From: Rhodoferax saidenbachensis
GTDB taxonomy: Bacteria; Pseudomonadota; Gammaproteobacteria; Burkholderiales; Burkholderiaceae_C
NCBI RefSeq assembly: GCF_001955715.1
Contig: NZ_CP019239.1
Coordinates: forward strand, 2,108,001 to 2,172,000
Reading direction: 5' to 3'
DNA: 64,000 nucleotides
The notes beneath the pieces were generated by a model. It was given only the letters and a program-made list of their open reading frames with translations. It made no database searches and was not told where the DNA came from. The position numbers were made by a program, and so were the translations under genes. How positions within the stretch are numbered: the first letter of the stretch is position 1; every line of letters begins with the position of its first letter. Below, one piece after another: positions 26,085 through 35,455 of the stretch.

Positions 26085-27904
26085 GTAAACAAATCCGCAA
26101 TATCGCCATCATCGCCCACGTTGACCATGGAAAAACCACCATGGTTGACCAGTTGCTGCGCCAGTCCGGCACCTTCGCCGACCACGAAAAAGTGGTCGAT
26201 ACCGTCATGGACAACAACGCCATCGAAAAAGAGCGTGGCATCACGATTCTGGCGAAGAACTGCGCTGTGACCTGGGAAGGTACCCACATCAACATCGTCG
26301 ACACCCCCGGACACGCGGACTTCGGCGGTGAAGTGGAACGTGCCTTGTCCATGGTGGACGGCGTGGTGCTGCTGATCGATGCGCAAGAAGGCCCCATGCC
26401 CCAGACGCGTTTCGTGACCAAGAAGGCTTTGGCCCTGGGTCTGAAGCCGATTCTGGTGGTGAACAAGGTGGACAAGCCTGGTGCACGTCCCCAACACGTG
26501 GTGAACGCCGCTTTCGACCTGTTCGACAAGCTGGGCGCGACCGACGAGCAGCTCGATTTCCCCGTGGTGTACGCCTCCGGTATCAACGGCTGGACATCGA
26601 TGGAAGAGGGCGCTCCCGGTGAACAGTGGGGCCCTGACATGTCGGCCCTGTTCAACACTGTGCTCAAGCACGTGCCTTCGCAAAAGGGTGACCCCGAAGC
26701 ACCGCTGCAACTGCAAATTTCCGCGCTCGACTTCTCCACCTTCGTGGGCCGTATCGGCGTAGGCCGTATCAGCCAGGGCACGATCAAGCCCAACATGGAC
26801 GTGGTCGTCATGGAAGGCCCAGACGGCAAGTCCGTCAAAGGCCGTATCAACCAGGTGTTGACCTTCCAGGGTCTGGACCGCGTGCAAACACTCGAAGCCG
26901 GCCCCGGCGAAATCGTGCTGATCAACGGTATTGGTGACATCGGTATCGGCGTGACGGTGACCGACCCGCTGAACCCCGCACCCCTGCCCATGCTCAAGGT
27001 GGATGAACCCACACTGACCATGAACTTCTGCGTGAACACCAGCCCGCTGGCGGGCCGCGAAGGCAAGTACGTGACCAGCCGCCAGATCTGGGACCGTCTG
27101 CAAAAGGAACTGCAACACAACGTGGCGCTGCGCGTCAACGAAACGGACGAAGAAGGTATCTTCGAAGTGCTGGGTCGCGGTGAATTGCACTTGACCATTT
27201 TGCTGGAAAACATGCGCCGTGAAGGCTATGAAATGGCCGTGTCCAAGCCACGCGTGATGTTCCGTGAAATCAATGGCGAAAAGTGCGAGCCTATCGAGCT
27301 GGTCACTGCCGACGTGGAAGAAATCCACCAAGGTGGCGTGATGCAGGCCCTGGGCGAGCGCAAGGGCGAGCTGGTGAACATGGAACCGGACGGCCGTGGC
27401 CGTGTCCGTCTGGAATACCGCATTCCTGCGCGTGGCCTGATCGGTTTCTCCAACGAATTCCTGAACTTGACCCGTGGTTCCGGCCTGATCTCCAACATCT
27501 TTGACAGCTACGAGCCGCATAAGGGTGACATCGGTGGCCGTAAAAATGGCGTGCTGATCTCCATGGACGCGGGTGAAATCTTCACCTACGCCCTGGGCAA
27601 GCTGGATGACCGCGGTCGTATGTTCGTGAAGCCGAATGACCCCGTGTACGAAGGCATGATTGTGGGTATCCACAGCCGTGATAACGATCTGGTGGTGAAC
27701 GCCACACGAACCAAGCAGCTGACCAACTTCCGCGTGTCCGGCAAGGAAGATGCGATCAAGATCACGCCCCCGATTGAATGCACGCTGGAATACGGTGTGG
27801 AATTCATTGAGGACGACGAGTTGGTCGAAATCACACCCAAGTCGATCCGTCTGCGCAAGCGCCACCTGTCCGAAAGCGACCGCAAGCGCGCTGGTCGTAA
27901 CTAA
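26081..27904 (+). CDS. typA: Ribosome-associated GTPase TypA/BipA
   Basis: A 607-residue translational GTPase, the usual length. G1 is AHVDHGKTTMVDQLL, G3 is DTPGHADFGGEVER and G4 is NKVDKPGARP. EF-G-like domains II, III and V and the BipA-specific C-terminal domain follow (KIRLRKRHL-type end, SIRLRKRHLSESDRKR). It acts in 50S biogenesis and in growth under stress and cold. The start lies in an ATGA overlap with truB. Confidence 0.96.
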   Translation: MSKQIRNIAIIAHVDHGKTTMVDQLLRQSGTFADHEKVVDTVMDNNAIEKERGITILAKNCAVTWEGTHINIVDTPGHADFGGEVERALSMVDGVVLLIDAQEGPMPQTRFVTKKALALGLKPILVVNKVDKPGARPQHVVNAAFDLFDKLGATDEQLDFPVVYASGINGWTSMEEGAPGEQWGPDMSALFNTVLKHVPSQKGDPEAPLQLQISALDFSTFVGRIGVGRISQGTIKPNMDVVVMEGPDGKSVKGRINQVLTFQGLDRVQTLEAGPGEIVLINGIGDIGIGVTVTDPLNPAPLPMLKVDEPTLTMNFCVNTSPLAGREGKYVTSRQIWDRLQKELQHNVALRVNETDEEGIFEVLGRGELHLTILLENMRREGYEMAVSKPRVMFREINGEKCEPIELVTADVEEIHQGGVMQALGERKGELVNMEPDGRGRVRLEYRIPARGLIGFSNEFLNLTRGSGLISNIFDSYEPHKGDIGGRKNGVLISMDAGEIFTYALGKLDDRGRMFVKPNDPVYEGMIVGIHSRDNDLVVNATRTKQLTNFRVSGKEDAIKITPPIECTLEYGVEFIEDDELVEITPKSIRLRKRHLSESDRKRAGRN

Positions 27905-27913
27905 TCGCTAGCG

Positions 27914-27935
27914 GGACGGCGCTTGCGCGTCGTCC
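27914..27935 (+). terminator. GC hairpin after typA
   Basis: GGACGGCGC / GCGTCGTCC (9 bp, one G-U) with a TTGC loop lies 9 bp after the stop. The T tail is poor (TTGT), so it may be a weak terminator ending the rimP-typA operon. Confidence 0.45.
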
Positions 27936-27983
27936 TTGTCGGTTCGTGACTGGGGCCATGTGCCCCAGTTCTATTTGTTGCTT

Positions 27984-28856
27984 ATGAAACTCACCCACAA
28001 CCGCGCGGTGTTCCTGATGGTGGCGGTGACCCTGCTGTGGTCTACCGCTGGCGTCGTCACGCGTCACCTGGAATTTGCCCGCAGCTTTGAAGTCACCTTC
28101 TGGCGGGCGTTCTTTACCGTCCTGAGCCTGATGGTGATCCTGCCCTTTGCCAAGGGGCGGGACGTGTTCTACAAGATCCGCCATGCCGACGCGGGTTTCT
28201 GGATATCCGGCATCTGCTGGAGCATCATGTTCACCGCCTTCATGGTCGCGCTCACGCTCACGAGTGTGGGCAATGTGCTGGTCACCATGTCCATCGGGCC
28301 ACTGGTCACAGCGCTGATCGCGCGTGTCTTCATTGGCTACAAGGTGCCGCCACGCACCTGGCTGGCCATCCTGGTCGCGGGGGCGGGCATTGTGTACATG
28401 TATGCCTCGCAACTCGGCTCGGTGTCCCTGCTCGGCACGCTGGTCGCCTTGTGCGTGCCGCTTGCTGGCGCCACCAACTGGACGGTGACCCAGCATTCAC
28501 ACGACAAGGGCCACGATGTGGACCTGATGCCTGCCGTATGGGTGGGCGCCGTGATCTCCAGCGTGGCCACACTGCCATTCGCTTTTCCATTCCAGGCCAG
28601 TACCCACGATGTGGTGCTGCTGGGCTTCCTGGGCGTGTTCCAGCTGGCGGTGCCGTGTGTGCTTGCGGTACGCTGCGCCCAGATTCTCAAAGCGCCCGAG
28701 CTGTCGCTGCTGCAACTGCTGGAAGTGGTTTTCGGTATTCTGCTGGCCTGGCTGGGCGCCAACGAAGTGCCCAGTAGCTCAGTCTTGTGGGGTGGGGCGC
28801 TGGTGATCGGCGCCCTGGTGACCAACGAAGTGATTGGATGGAGACAACGCGCATGA
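27984..28856 (+). CDS. EamA/DMT-family transporter
   Basis: A 290-residue protein with about ten hydrophobic helices arranged as two EamA repeats. WSTAGVVTRHLEFARSFEVTFWR is the typical start of repeat 1, and LGTLVALCVPLAGATNWTVTQ begins repeat 2. The family exports metabolites such as amino acids; the substrate is unknown. I chose the ATG at 27984 because the first helix then begins after a short basic N-terminus (MKLTHNR). The stop overlaps the next start by 4 bp (ATGA), indicating cotranscription with the hydrolase gene. Confidence 0.87.
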   Translation: MKLTHNRAVFLMVAVTLLWSTAGVVTRHLEFARSFEVTFWRAFFTVLSLMVILPFAKGRDVFYKIRHADAGFWISGICWSIMFTAFMVALTLTSVGNVLVTMSIGPLVTALIARVFIGYKVPPRTWLAILVAGAGIVYMYASQLGSVSLLGTLVALCVPLAGATNWTVTQHSHDKGHDVDLMPAVWVGAVISSVATLPFAFPFQASTHDVVLLGFLGVFQLAVPCVLAVRCAQILKAPELSLLQLLEVVFGILLAWLGANEVPSSSVLWGGALVIGALVTNEVIGWRQRA

Positions 28857-29968
28857 CAACGAACACCGTGGAAAACCAGGACGTGCTGACCGAAGTGCGG
28901 GGCCAGGTGGGTTTCATCACCCTGAACCGCGCCAAGGCACTCAACGCGCTGAGCCTGGACATGGTCCGCAGCCTCACCGCCATCCTGCTGCAGTGGCAAG
29001 CCGACGCACAGGTAAAAGCCGTGGCCATCCGTGGCAGTAACAAAACGGGGCCCTTTGGCGGCTTCTGTGCCGGTGGCGACATCCGCTTTTTTCACCAGGC
29101 GGCCCTCGCAGGCAACCCGGCATTGGAAGACTTCTTCACCGAGGAATACGCCCTTAACCACCTGATCCACAACTACCCCAAGCCGTACATCGCCTTCATG
29201 GACGGCATCGTCATGGGCGGTGGTATGGGGATCAGCCAAGGCGCTTCGCACCGGCTGGTCACGGGGCAGACCAAGATGGCCATGCCCGAGACCAACATCG
29301 GCCTGTTCCCCGACGTGGGAGGTGGTTATTTCCTGAGCCGCTGCCCGGGACGCAGCGGTGAATGGCTGGCGCTGACCGGTGATGTGATTGACGGCACTAC
29401 CGCCGTAGAACTGGGTCTGGCGGACCATATGGTGGACGCGACCCGTTTGCCCGAGGGCTGGGAGGCCTTGGCGGCACGGAACTGGGCGGACAAGGCCTCG
29501 CTGGACGCCTGGATTGCTACTATTTCAGTAGCCGCTCACGCAACATCCACGGGGGCTAGAGGCCAAATTGACCAATATTTTGCGTTGGACACCGTGTCCG
29601 CCATCGTGCAGGCACTGGAGGCCGACAGCAGCGACTGGGCGCAACACACGGCCGCCACATTGCGGAAGCGCTCCCCGTTGATGCTGCATGTGGTGCTGGA
29701 GCAGGTGCGCCGCGCCCGCAGCATGACGTTGGCCGACGATTTGCGCATGGAGCGTGACATGGTCCGCCACTGCTTCCACACGGCCCATTTGCAGCGCTCC
29801 GGCGCGACCAGCGAAACAGTGGAAGGTATTCGCGCGCTGGCTGTGGATAAAGACCACCATCCCCAGTGGAACCCGGCACGGATTGAAGAAGTCACGCCTG
29901 ACATGGTGGCGCCGTTTTTCGCCAGCCCATGGCCAGCTCACGCCCATCCGTTGCAGAAACTGATCTGA
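28853..29968 (+). CDS. Enoyl-CoA hydratase/isomerase family, 3-hydroxyisobutyryl-CoA hydrolase type
   Basis: A 371-residue crotonase-fold protein. FCAGGDIRFF forms the first oxyanion strand. EEYALNHLIHNYPKPYIAFM, then DGIVMGGGMGIS and MPETNIGLFPDVGG, are typical of the hydrolase subgroup (valine catabolism) rather than simple hydratases. Substrate is inferred. Residues about 222-238 (ATISVAAHATSTGARG) are encoded by palindromic repeat copy 6 and fall in a variable surface region between the crotonase core and the C-terminal helices. It is translationally coupled to the DMT transporter gene. Confidence 0.87.
   Translation: MTTNTVENQDVLTEVRGQVGFITLNRAKALNALSLDMVRSLTAILLQWQADAQVKAVAIRGSNKTGPFGGFCAGGDIRFFHQAALAGNPALEDFFTEEYALNHLIHNYPKPYIAFMDGIVMGGGMGISQGASHRLVTGQTKMAMPETNIGLFPDVGGGYFLSRCPGRSGEWLALTGDVIDGTTAVELGLADHMVDATRLPEGWEALAARNWADKASLDAWIATISVAAHATSTGARGQIDQYFALDTVSAIVQALEADSSDWAQHTAATLRKRSPLMLHVVLEQVRRARSMTLADDLRMERDMVRHCFHTAHLQRSGATSETVEGIRALAVDKDHHPQWNPARIEEVTPDMVAPFFASPWPAHAHPLQKLI
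29516..29564 (+). repeat. Palindromic repeat copy 6, inside the hydrolase gene
   Basis: GCTACTATTTCAGTAGC, CGCTCACGCAACATCCACG, GGGGCTAGAGGCC. It is a near-consensus copy in sense orientation, read in frame as A-T-I-S-V-A-A-H-A-T-S-T-G-A-R-G. Confidence 0.9.
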
Positions 29969-29975
29969 CGCTGAT

Positions 29976-30794
29976 TTAGAGCTGCTGGTAGACCGCGCGG
30001 GCCAGTTGCATCAAGGTGTCACGTGGCACCTGGCCACTGAGGGCATACCCAAAGCCCTGGTCCACCCAGTAAAAGCTGGACGTTTTTCCTTCGGTGGCAA
30101 ACTGGAACGCGGTTTCTTCCTGGCTATTGACCGCAGCAGGCGTGCCCTCTACACCCCCCAGATACAGCGTGATACGGGTTCCACCCGTGGCCTGGAACAT
30201 GAACTGGGCGCGTGCCCCGGTGTCACCGGGCAACAGCCGTCCCCCAACCAGCTCGAACCCCTGCGCGGAGAGGTCGGGCACTTTCAGCGGGTGCCCCAAA
30301 CGCTTGGACAACCATTGCACCAGATGCGCCTGTTCTGCAGCGGTCACTTCCACAGGGTGACGCACTTCCGGGGCATACACCGCGTAGGCCAGGCCCGCCT
30401 GGCGCACAAATTCTGCAGCGGGGTGACGCGCAGCCAGCGCATTGGCCGCATTTTGCGGGCCGTGTGCCAACCAGCCGGCCGCGAAAGACAACAGCACGCT
30501 GGCCGCCAGCCCGCCCCAGCGCCACGCCTGTTGGGCCGTTTGCCGTGATGCGTTCACGCGTTGGGTGGCGCTGACCAGATGAGCGGGCGCCTCTTCGTCG
30601 CCCACATCTGCATACAAACCCTGCAGCAAAACACGCTGGTGGCGCCATTGCGCAACGGTCGCCTGGGCTTGAGGCTCCTGCGCCAGGCGGCTTTCCAGTG
30701 CTGCGCGCTGCACAGCGTCCAAGCGCTCGTCTACCAGGGCGTGCAATTCGTCTTCAGTGAGGGGAGGAGGGGTGTTGCGGGTCATACCAGTCAT
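29976..30794 (-). CDS. Anti-sigma factor (membrane-anchored)
   Basis: A 272-residue protein. The N-terminal cytoplasmic part (about 1-95; LTEDELHALVDERLDAVQRA) resembles anti-sigma domains. One membrane helix follows (GGLAASVLLSFAAGWLAHG, about 94-112) and then a periplasmic domain. I see no H-x3-C-x2-C zinc motif, so it is not a ZAS-type redox sensor. It lies 3 bp after the ECF sigma gene, and this coupling is the main support. It presumably sequesters that sigma until an envelope signal. A second ATG three codons in (30785) is possible. Confidence 0.85.
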   Translation of the reverse strand: MTGMTRNTPPPLTEDELHALVDERLDAVQRAALESRLAQEPQAQATVAQWRHQRVLLQGLYADVGDEEAPAHLVSATQRVNASRQTAQQAWRWGGLAASVLLSFAAGWLAHGPQNAANALAARHPAAEFVRQAGLAYAVYAPEVRHPVEVTAAEQAHLVQWLSKRLGHPLKVPDLSAQGFELVGGRLLPGDTGARAQFMFQATGGTRITLYLGGVEGTPAAVNSQEETAFQFATEGKTSSFYWVDQGFGYALSGQVPRDTLMQLARAVYQQL

Positions 30795-30797
30795 CCA

Positions 30798-31340
30798 TCA
30801 GCGGGGGCGCCGCAAATTCACCACTTCGGCACCGGCGTGGACCGTCGGTGCCGCATGGTTGGCGGGCGCATCCAGCAGAGCCTGCAGGCGTGCACGGCCG
30901 CGGGAGAGTCGCGACATTACCGTGCCCAGCGGCGTACCGGTAATGCGCGCCACATCGGCATAGCCCATGTCTTCCAGTGTCACCAGCAGCAAGACCACGC
31001 GTTGTTCTTCCGGCAGTTGCATCAGGCAGCGTTGCAGGTCCAGCGTAGCGTCGGTCCCGGCGTCCGGTGCGGCCACGGCATGGGCGGTTTCGTCCAGTTC
31101 CACCGTGGGGGCGACTCGCTGCTGGCGCACCAGTCGGCGGATGTCATTGGCGTGGATGTTGTGCATCAACGTGAACAGCCAGGCGCGCAGATCGCTGCCC
31201 ACCAGCCACAGCCGCCATTTGGAACAGGCCCGCTCCAGCGTGTCCTGCACCAGATCGTCCGCAGCCCAAGGCTCGCCGGTCAGCGCGCGCGCATAGCGGC
31301 GCAACCCGGGGATCTGGCTGACAAGCTGCAAGCGGTCCAT
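30798..31340 (-). CDS. ECF-type RNA polymerase sigma factor
   Basis: A 180-residue sigma-70 family protein with only regions 2 and 4. Region 2 is at about 10-75 (YARALTGEPWAADDLVQDTL; AWLFTLMHNIHANDIRR). Region 4 is at about 115-170 (LPEEQRVVLLLVTLEDMGYA, then VARITGTPLGTVMSRLSRGR). It is followed by its anti-sigma gene. The lipoprotein gene upstream on the same strand ends 31 bp before it and could be the first gene of the unit or a regulon target. Confidence 0.92.
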   Translation of the reverse strand: MDRLQLVSQIPGLRRYARALTGEPWAADDLVQDTLERACSKWRLWLVGSDLRAWLFTLMHNIHANDIRRLVRQQRVAPTVELDETAHAVAAPDAGTDATLDLQRCLMQLPEEQRVVLLLVTLEDMGYADVARITGTPLGTVMSRLSRGRARLQALLDAPANHAAPTVHAGAEVVNLRRPR

Positions 31341-31370
31341 GGTGGCCGTGGTTAACGGGCGGCAAAAAGC

Positions 31371-31745
31371 TTAGGGCTTGATGAGGCGCCAGGCGTTGGC
31401 GACGCCATCACCGGTCTTGTCACCGGGCTTGCTGTCCTTGACCCAGTAGTACAAAGGTTTGCCCTTGAGCGCCCACTGTTTCTTGCCGTCATCGCGGGTG
31501 ATGATGCTGTAGTCGCCCTGGGCCTTGTCCATGTCACCCGCCATCAACGGAGGCCAGTTGGTGGCACAGGGGCCGTTGCAGACCGACTTGCCGCTGCCCA
31601 TGGCGTCCTTGTCGAATGTGTACAGCGTCATGCCATTGGGGCCGGTCAGTACGCCGTCGGCCATCTTGGCAGGCGCGGTGTCGGCCATAGAGGCGCAGGC
31701 GCCCAGCAGGGCGGTGGTGAGGGTCAGGGCAGCCAGTAATTTCAT
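31371..31745 (-). CDS. COG4315-type predicted lipoprotein
   Basis: A 124-residue secreted protein. The signal peptide ends in lipobox LLGAC (Cys17). The mature part holds GPNGMTLYTFDKDAMGSGKS and CNGPCATNWPP followed by WALKGKPLYYWVKDSKPGD. These 'LYxFDKD...C...CxxxWPP' and 'G.PLYYW..D' elements define the secreted-repeat lipoprotein family of unknown function. Two conserved cysteines (CNGPC) could form a disulfide or bind metal/haem, which is unproven. It stands immediately upstream of the sigma/anti-sigma pair on the same strand. Confidence 0.85.
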   Translation of the reverse strand: MKLLAALTLTTALLGACASMADTAPAKMADGVLTGPNGMTLYTFDKDAMGSGKSVCNGPCATNWPPLMAGDMDKAQGDYSIITRDDGKKQWALKGKPLYYWVKDSKPGDKTGDGVANAWRLIKP

Positions 31746-31850
31746 GGGGTTCTCCAGTAGGGTTGGGCAAACGGCTGTTTGCTAACCGGATAAACATCTG
31801 GCAGGGCGTATTTATTCCCTGACCGGCAACTATTTTTAGCAGGCAATTCC

Positions 31851-31899
31851 GCGCCGGGCCGCCCCAAGCGGTCCAGAACCGCTTGGGGCGGCCCGGCGC
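31851..31899. repeat. Perfect 22-bp inverted repeat, GC-rich (copy B)
   Basis: Arms at 31851-31872 and 31878-31899 are exact reverse complements around a 5-nt loop (CCAGA); each contains GGGGCGGCCCGGCGC or its complement. The right arm shares CTTGGGGCGGCCCGGCG with 15757-15774. It lies between the lipoprotein start and the smpB 3' end. The 50 bp after it are also GC-rich (CAGCCCCCTTGGGCGCAGCG), resembling the CCCCCCAAGGGGGC part of copy A. It could act as a bidirectional terminator-like structure, but there is no T run. Confidence 0.85.
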
Positions 31900-31957
31900 C
31901 GCTAGGCAATCAGCCCCCTTGGGCGCAGCGACCCGCGCGGCGATGGAGCGTGGGGGC

Positions 31958-32431
31958 CTACCTGTTTCTGTCTTTCATGGCGCGGTCGACCTCGCGTTTG
32001 CCTTCGCGGTCCTTGATGGTGTCGCGCTTGTCGTGCTCGGCTTTGCCCTTGGCCAGGGCGATTTCACACTTCACCTTGCCGGCTTTCCAGTGCAGGTTGA
32101 TAGGCACAAGGGTGTAGCCCTTTTGCTCGACCTTGCCCGTGAGGCGCTTGATCTGCTCGCGGTGCATTAGCAGCTTCTTGGTGCGCACTTTGTCGGGACT
32201 GACATGGGTGGAGGCGGTGTGCAAGGGGTTGATCTGCAGGCCGATGATGAACAACTCGCCATTGCGGATGACCACGTAGCCGTCGGTGAGCTGTACCTTG
32301 CCTTCGCGCAGGGACTTGACCTCCCAGCCTTCCAGCACCAAGCCGGCCTCAAAGCGCTCTTCGAAGAAATAGTTGAACGCGGCCTTTTTGTTGTCGGCGA
32401 TGCGGGTTGCGGTTTCGGGTTTTTTGGCCAT
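31958..32431 (-). CDS. smpB: SsrA-binding protein SmpB
   Basis: A 157-residue protein, normal length. It begins [20 protein letters not shown]. The [20 protein letters not shown] core, [13 protein letters not shown] and the C-terminal basic tail ([19 protein letters not shown]) that mimics an mRNA codon helix are all present. With tmRNA it rescues stalled ribosomes. It is divergent from ratA, an arrangement also seen in E. coli. No tmRNA gene is visible in the window. Confidence 0.96.
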   Translation of the reverse strand: MAKKPETATRIADNKKAAFNYFFEERFEAGLVLEGWEVKSLREGKVQLTDGYVVIRNGELFIIGLQINPLHTASTHVSPDKVRTKKLLMHREQIKRLTGKVEQKGYTLVPINLHWKAGKVKCEIALAKGKAEHDKRDTIKDREGKREVDRAMKDRNR

Positions 32432-32498
32432 TGCACTCAGATGGGGATGACAGACGGGAATGAAAGCTGCGCAACTACTGGATGAGTTGGGGCTTGTC

Positions 32499-32504
32499 TA
32501 CAAT
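32499..32504 (+). promoter_or_regulatory. Candidate -10 box of ratA
   Basis: TACAAT followed by CC, 20 bp before the ratA ATG, as at guaB. The -35 region is weak. This is the only promoter-like sequence I see in the 93-bp smpB-ratA divergent gap. Confidence 0.4.
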
Positions 32505-32524
32505 CCCGCGCAGTCCCCTATTCT

Positions 32525-32968
32525 ATGAAAACCGTTCACAAGTCCGTTTTGATCTGGTACAGCCCGCAGGAAATGTATGTGCTGGTCACCGATGTTGCGC
32601 AGTACCCCCAATTTTTACCCTGGTGCGACCACAGCACCGTGCTGGAGCAGGATGCCAGTGGCATGACCGCCGAAGTCGGCATTTCCTTTGGCGGTATACG
32701 CCAGACGTTCACCACCCGAAACACCCATACCGAGCCCAGCCAGGTAGATATGCGATTGGTAAAAGGGCCATTTTCCAAGCTGGACGGCCATTGGCACTTC
32801 CATTCCCTGGGCGACGGCACACAACGCGCCTGCAAGGTGGAGCTCACGCTGAACTACGGCTTTGACAACGCCACCCTGGGCAAGCTGGTCGGGCCGGTGT
32901 TTGACAAGATTGCGGCCAGTCTGGTTGATGCTTTTGTGAAGAGGGCGCAGCAGGTGTATGGCGGATGA
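32525..32968 (+). CDS. ratA: RatA/Coq10-type START-domain protein
   Basis: A 147-residue polyketide cyclase/START-like protein. MKTVHKSVLIWYSPQEMYVL, QYPQFLPWCDHSTVLEQD and the C-terminal DKIAASLVDAFVKRAQQVYG match the RatA/YfjG family. Members have been described as a toxin blocking 70S assembly in E. coli and as ubiquinone-binding Coq10 homologues; I cannot tell which applies. The rnfH-like gene overlaps its 3' end, the standard ratA-ratB order next to smpB. Confidence 0.88.
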   Translation: MKTVHKSVLIWYSPQEMYVLVTDVAQYPQFLPWCDHSTVLEQDASGMTAEVGISFGGIRQTFTTRNTHTEPSQVDMRLVKGPFSKLDGHWHFHSLGDGTQRACKVELTLNYGFDNATLGKLVGPVFDKIAASLVDAFVKRAQQVYGG

Positions 32969-33311
32969 CCTGACGCTTTCTGTCACGGTGGTGTACGCAC
33001 CACAACCGCGGCAGGTGTGCGAGATCACGCTGCAGGTGCCGCCCGGCAGTACCGCCACCGACGCCCTGCGGCAAAGTGGCGTGCTGGTGTCTTTGGCTGC
33101 GGAAGAAATTGCAGCATTGGAGTTGGGAATCTGGGGGCGCAAAGTGCCCGGGAACCAGGTGTTGCGTACCCATGACCGGGTGGAGTTGTACCGGCCCCTC
33201 ACCGTAGACCCTAAAGTCGCACGCCGGGAGCGTTTTGCGCGCCAGGGTGCCAAGGGCAAGGGGGCTGGGCTGTTTGCCAACCGCCGCGCAGGCGCAAAGG
33301 CTGGATACTGA
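32958..33311 (+). CDS. RnfH family (RatB) protein
   Basis: A 117-residue ubiquitin-like-fold protein. LTLSVTVVYAPQPRQVCEI, then ALELGIWGRKVPGNQVLRTH and DRVELYRPLTVDPKVARR, are diagnostic of the RnfH family. The C-terminal tail is basic (about 95-117). Its function is unclear; it is usually encoded with ratA. It overlaps ratA by 11 bp. Confidence 0.9.
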   Translation: MADDLTLSVTVVYAPQPRQVCEITLQVPPGSTATDALRQSGVLVSLAAEEIAALELGIWGRKVPGNQVLRTHDRVELYRPLTVDPKVARRERFARQGAKGKGAGLFANRRAGAKAGY

Positions 33312-33329
33312 GGCTGTTTCGCTATCTGC

Positions 33330-33848
33330 TTACTGGCAGTCGGCGGTAATGATGGCATGAATGCGTTTACCTTCTGCCTCCCGGGCGGCATCGTCCATGA
33401 TTTCACGCTCACCCTTGGCATTGGTACGAGACATCCGCACGCCAGAATCAAATGTCGCCTTGGCCTGCTTGGCACGGGCACAGTTTTCAATCTTGGCTTT
33501 GGTGATGCGTTCTTCTTCGGCCTTTTTCTTGGCCAGTTCGGCGTCTGCGGCCAGTTTTTTCTTGGCTTCCAACTCTTTGTCTACGCCTGAGGTCTTGGGC
33601 CCAGCGCCCGCCGCTGGGGCAGCCGGGGCGTTGGGTGCGGCAGCCTCAGAGGCTTCTGCCACAGGTGTTGGTGTACTGACGCCCCGGCCCGCAGGGCGCT
33701 TGAGGATGTTTTTGTCCAGGATATCGGCGGGCGGCGCGCGGTCGCTGAATACCTTGCGTCCATCCTTGTCAATCCACTGCCATTGGGCAAATGCAGTGGC
33801 GCAGGTGCATGCCAAAACGACGCTCAGGAGGGTGGGAAGCAGTTTCAT
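33330..33848 (-). CDS. DUF4124-containing secreted protein
   Basis: A 172-residue protein. The signal peptide ([21 protein letters not shown]) is followed by [22 protein letters not shown], the DUF4124 signature. An Ala/Pro linker and a Lys/Glu/Ala-rich helix (about 90-130) lead to a C-terminal region with two cysteines. Function is unknown. The ATG at 33848 was chosen over an upstream in-frame ATG because it begins the signal peptide. It is divergent from guaB. Confidence 0.85.
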   Translation of the reverse strand: MKLLPTLLSVVLACTCATAFAQWQWIDKDGRKVFSDRAPPADILDKNILKRPAGRGVSTPTPVAEASEAAAPNAPAAPAAGAGPKTSGVDKELEAKKKLAADAELAKKKAEEERITKAKIENCARAKQAKATFDSGVRMSRTNAKGEREIMDDAAREAEGKRIHAIITADCQ

Positions 33849-33877
33849 GGCAGCAGTGTAGCGTCCATGCGCGGTGA

Positions 33878-35392
<1,515 letters not shown>

Positions 35393-35405
35393 GGCAAACC
35401 ATCCA

Positions 35406-35430
35406 GGGCCGTCCTCCAGGACGGCCCTTT
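35406..35430 (+). terminator. Hairpin between guaB and guaA
   Basis: GGGCCGTCC / GGACGGCCC, a 9-bp perfect stem with a TCCA loop, is followed by TTTGC. The short T tail suggests partial termination or stabilisation of the guaB message. Confidence 0.65.
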
Positions 35431-35455
35431 GCATTGAACGTCAGAGTTTCTCACC

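Noticed and set aside
25334..27865. An 843-codon minus-strand open frame opposite truB/typA
   Set aside because: Same reason: antisense of two well-identified genes with no plausible protein features.
32525..33311. ratA-rnfH as a conventional toxin-antitoxin pair
   Set aside because: The pair is a conserved housekeeping neighbour of smpB and resembles ubiquinone/START proteins. Nothing in the sequence supports an antitoxin role for the RnfH-like protein.
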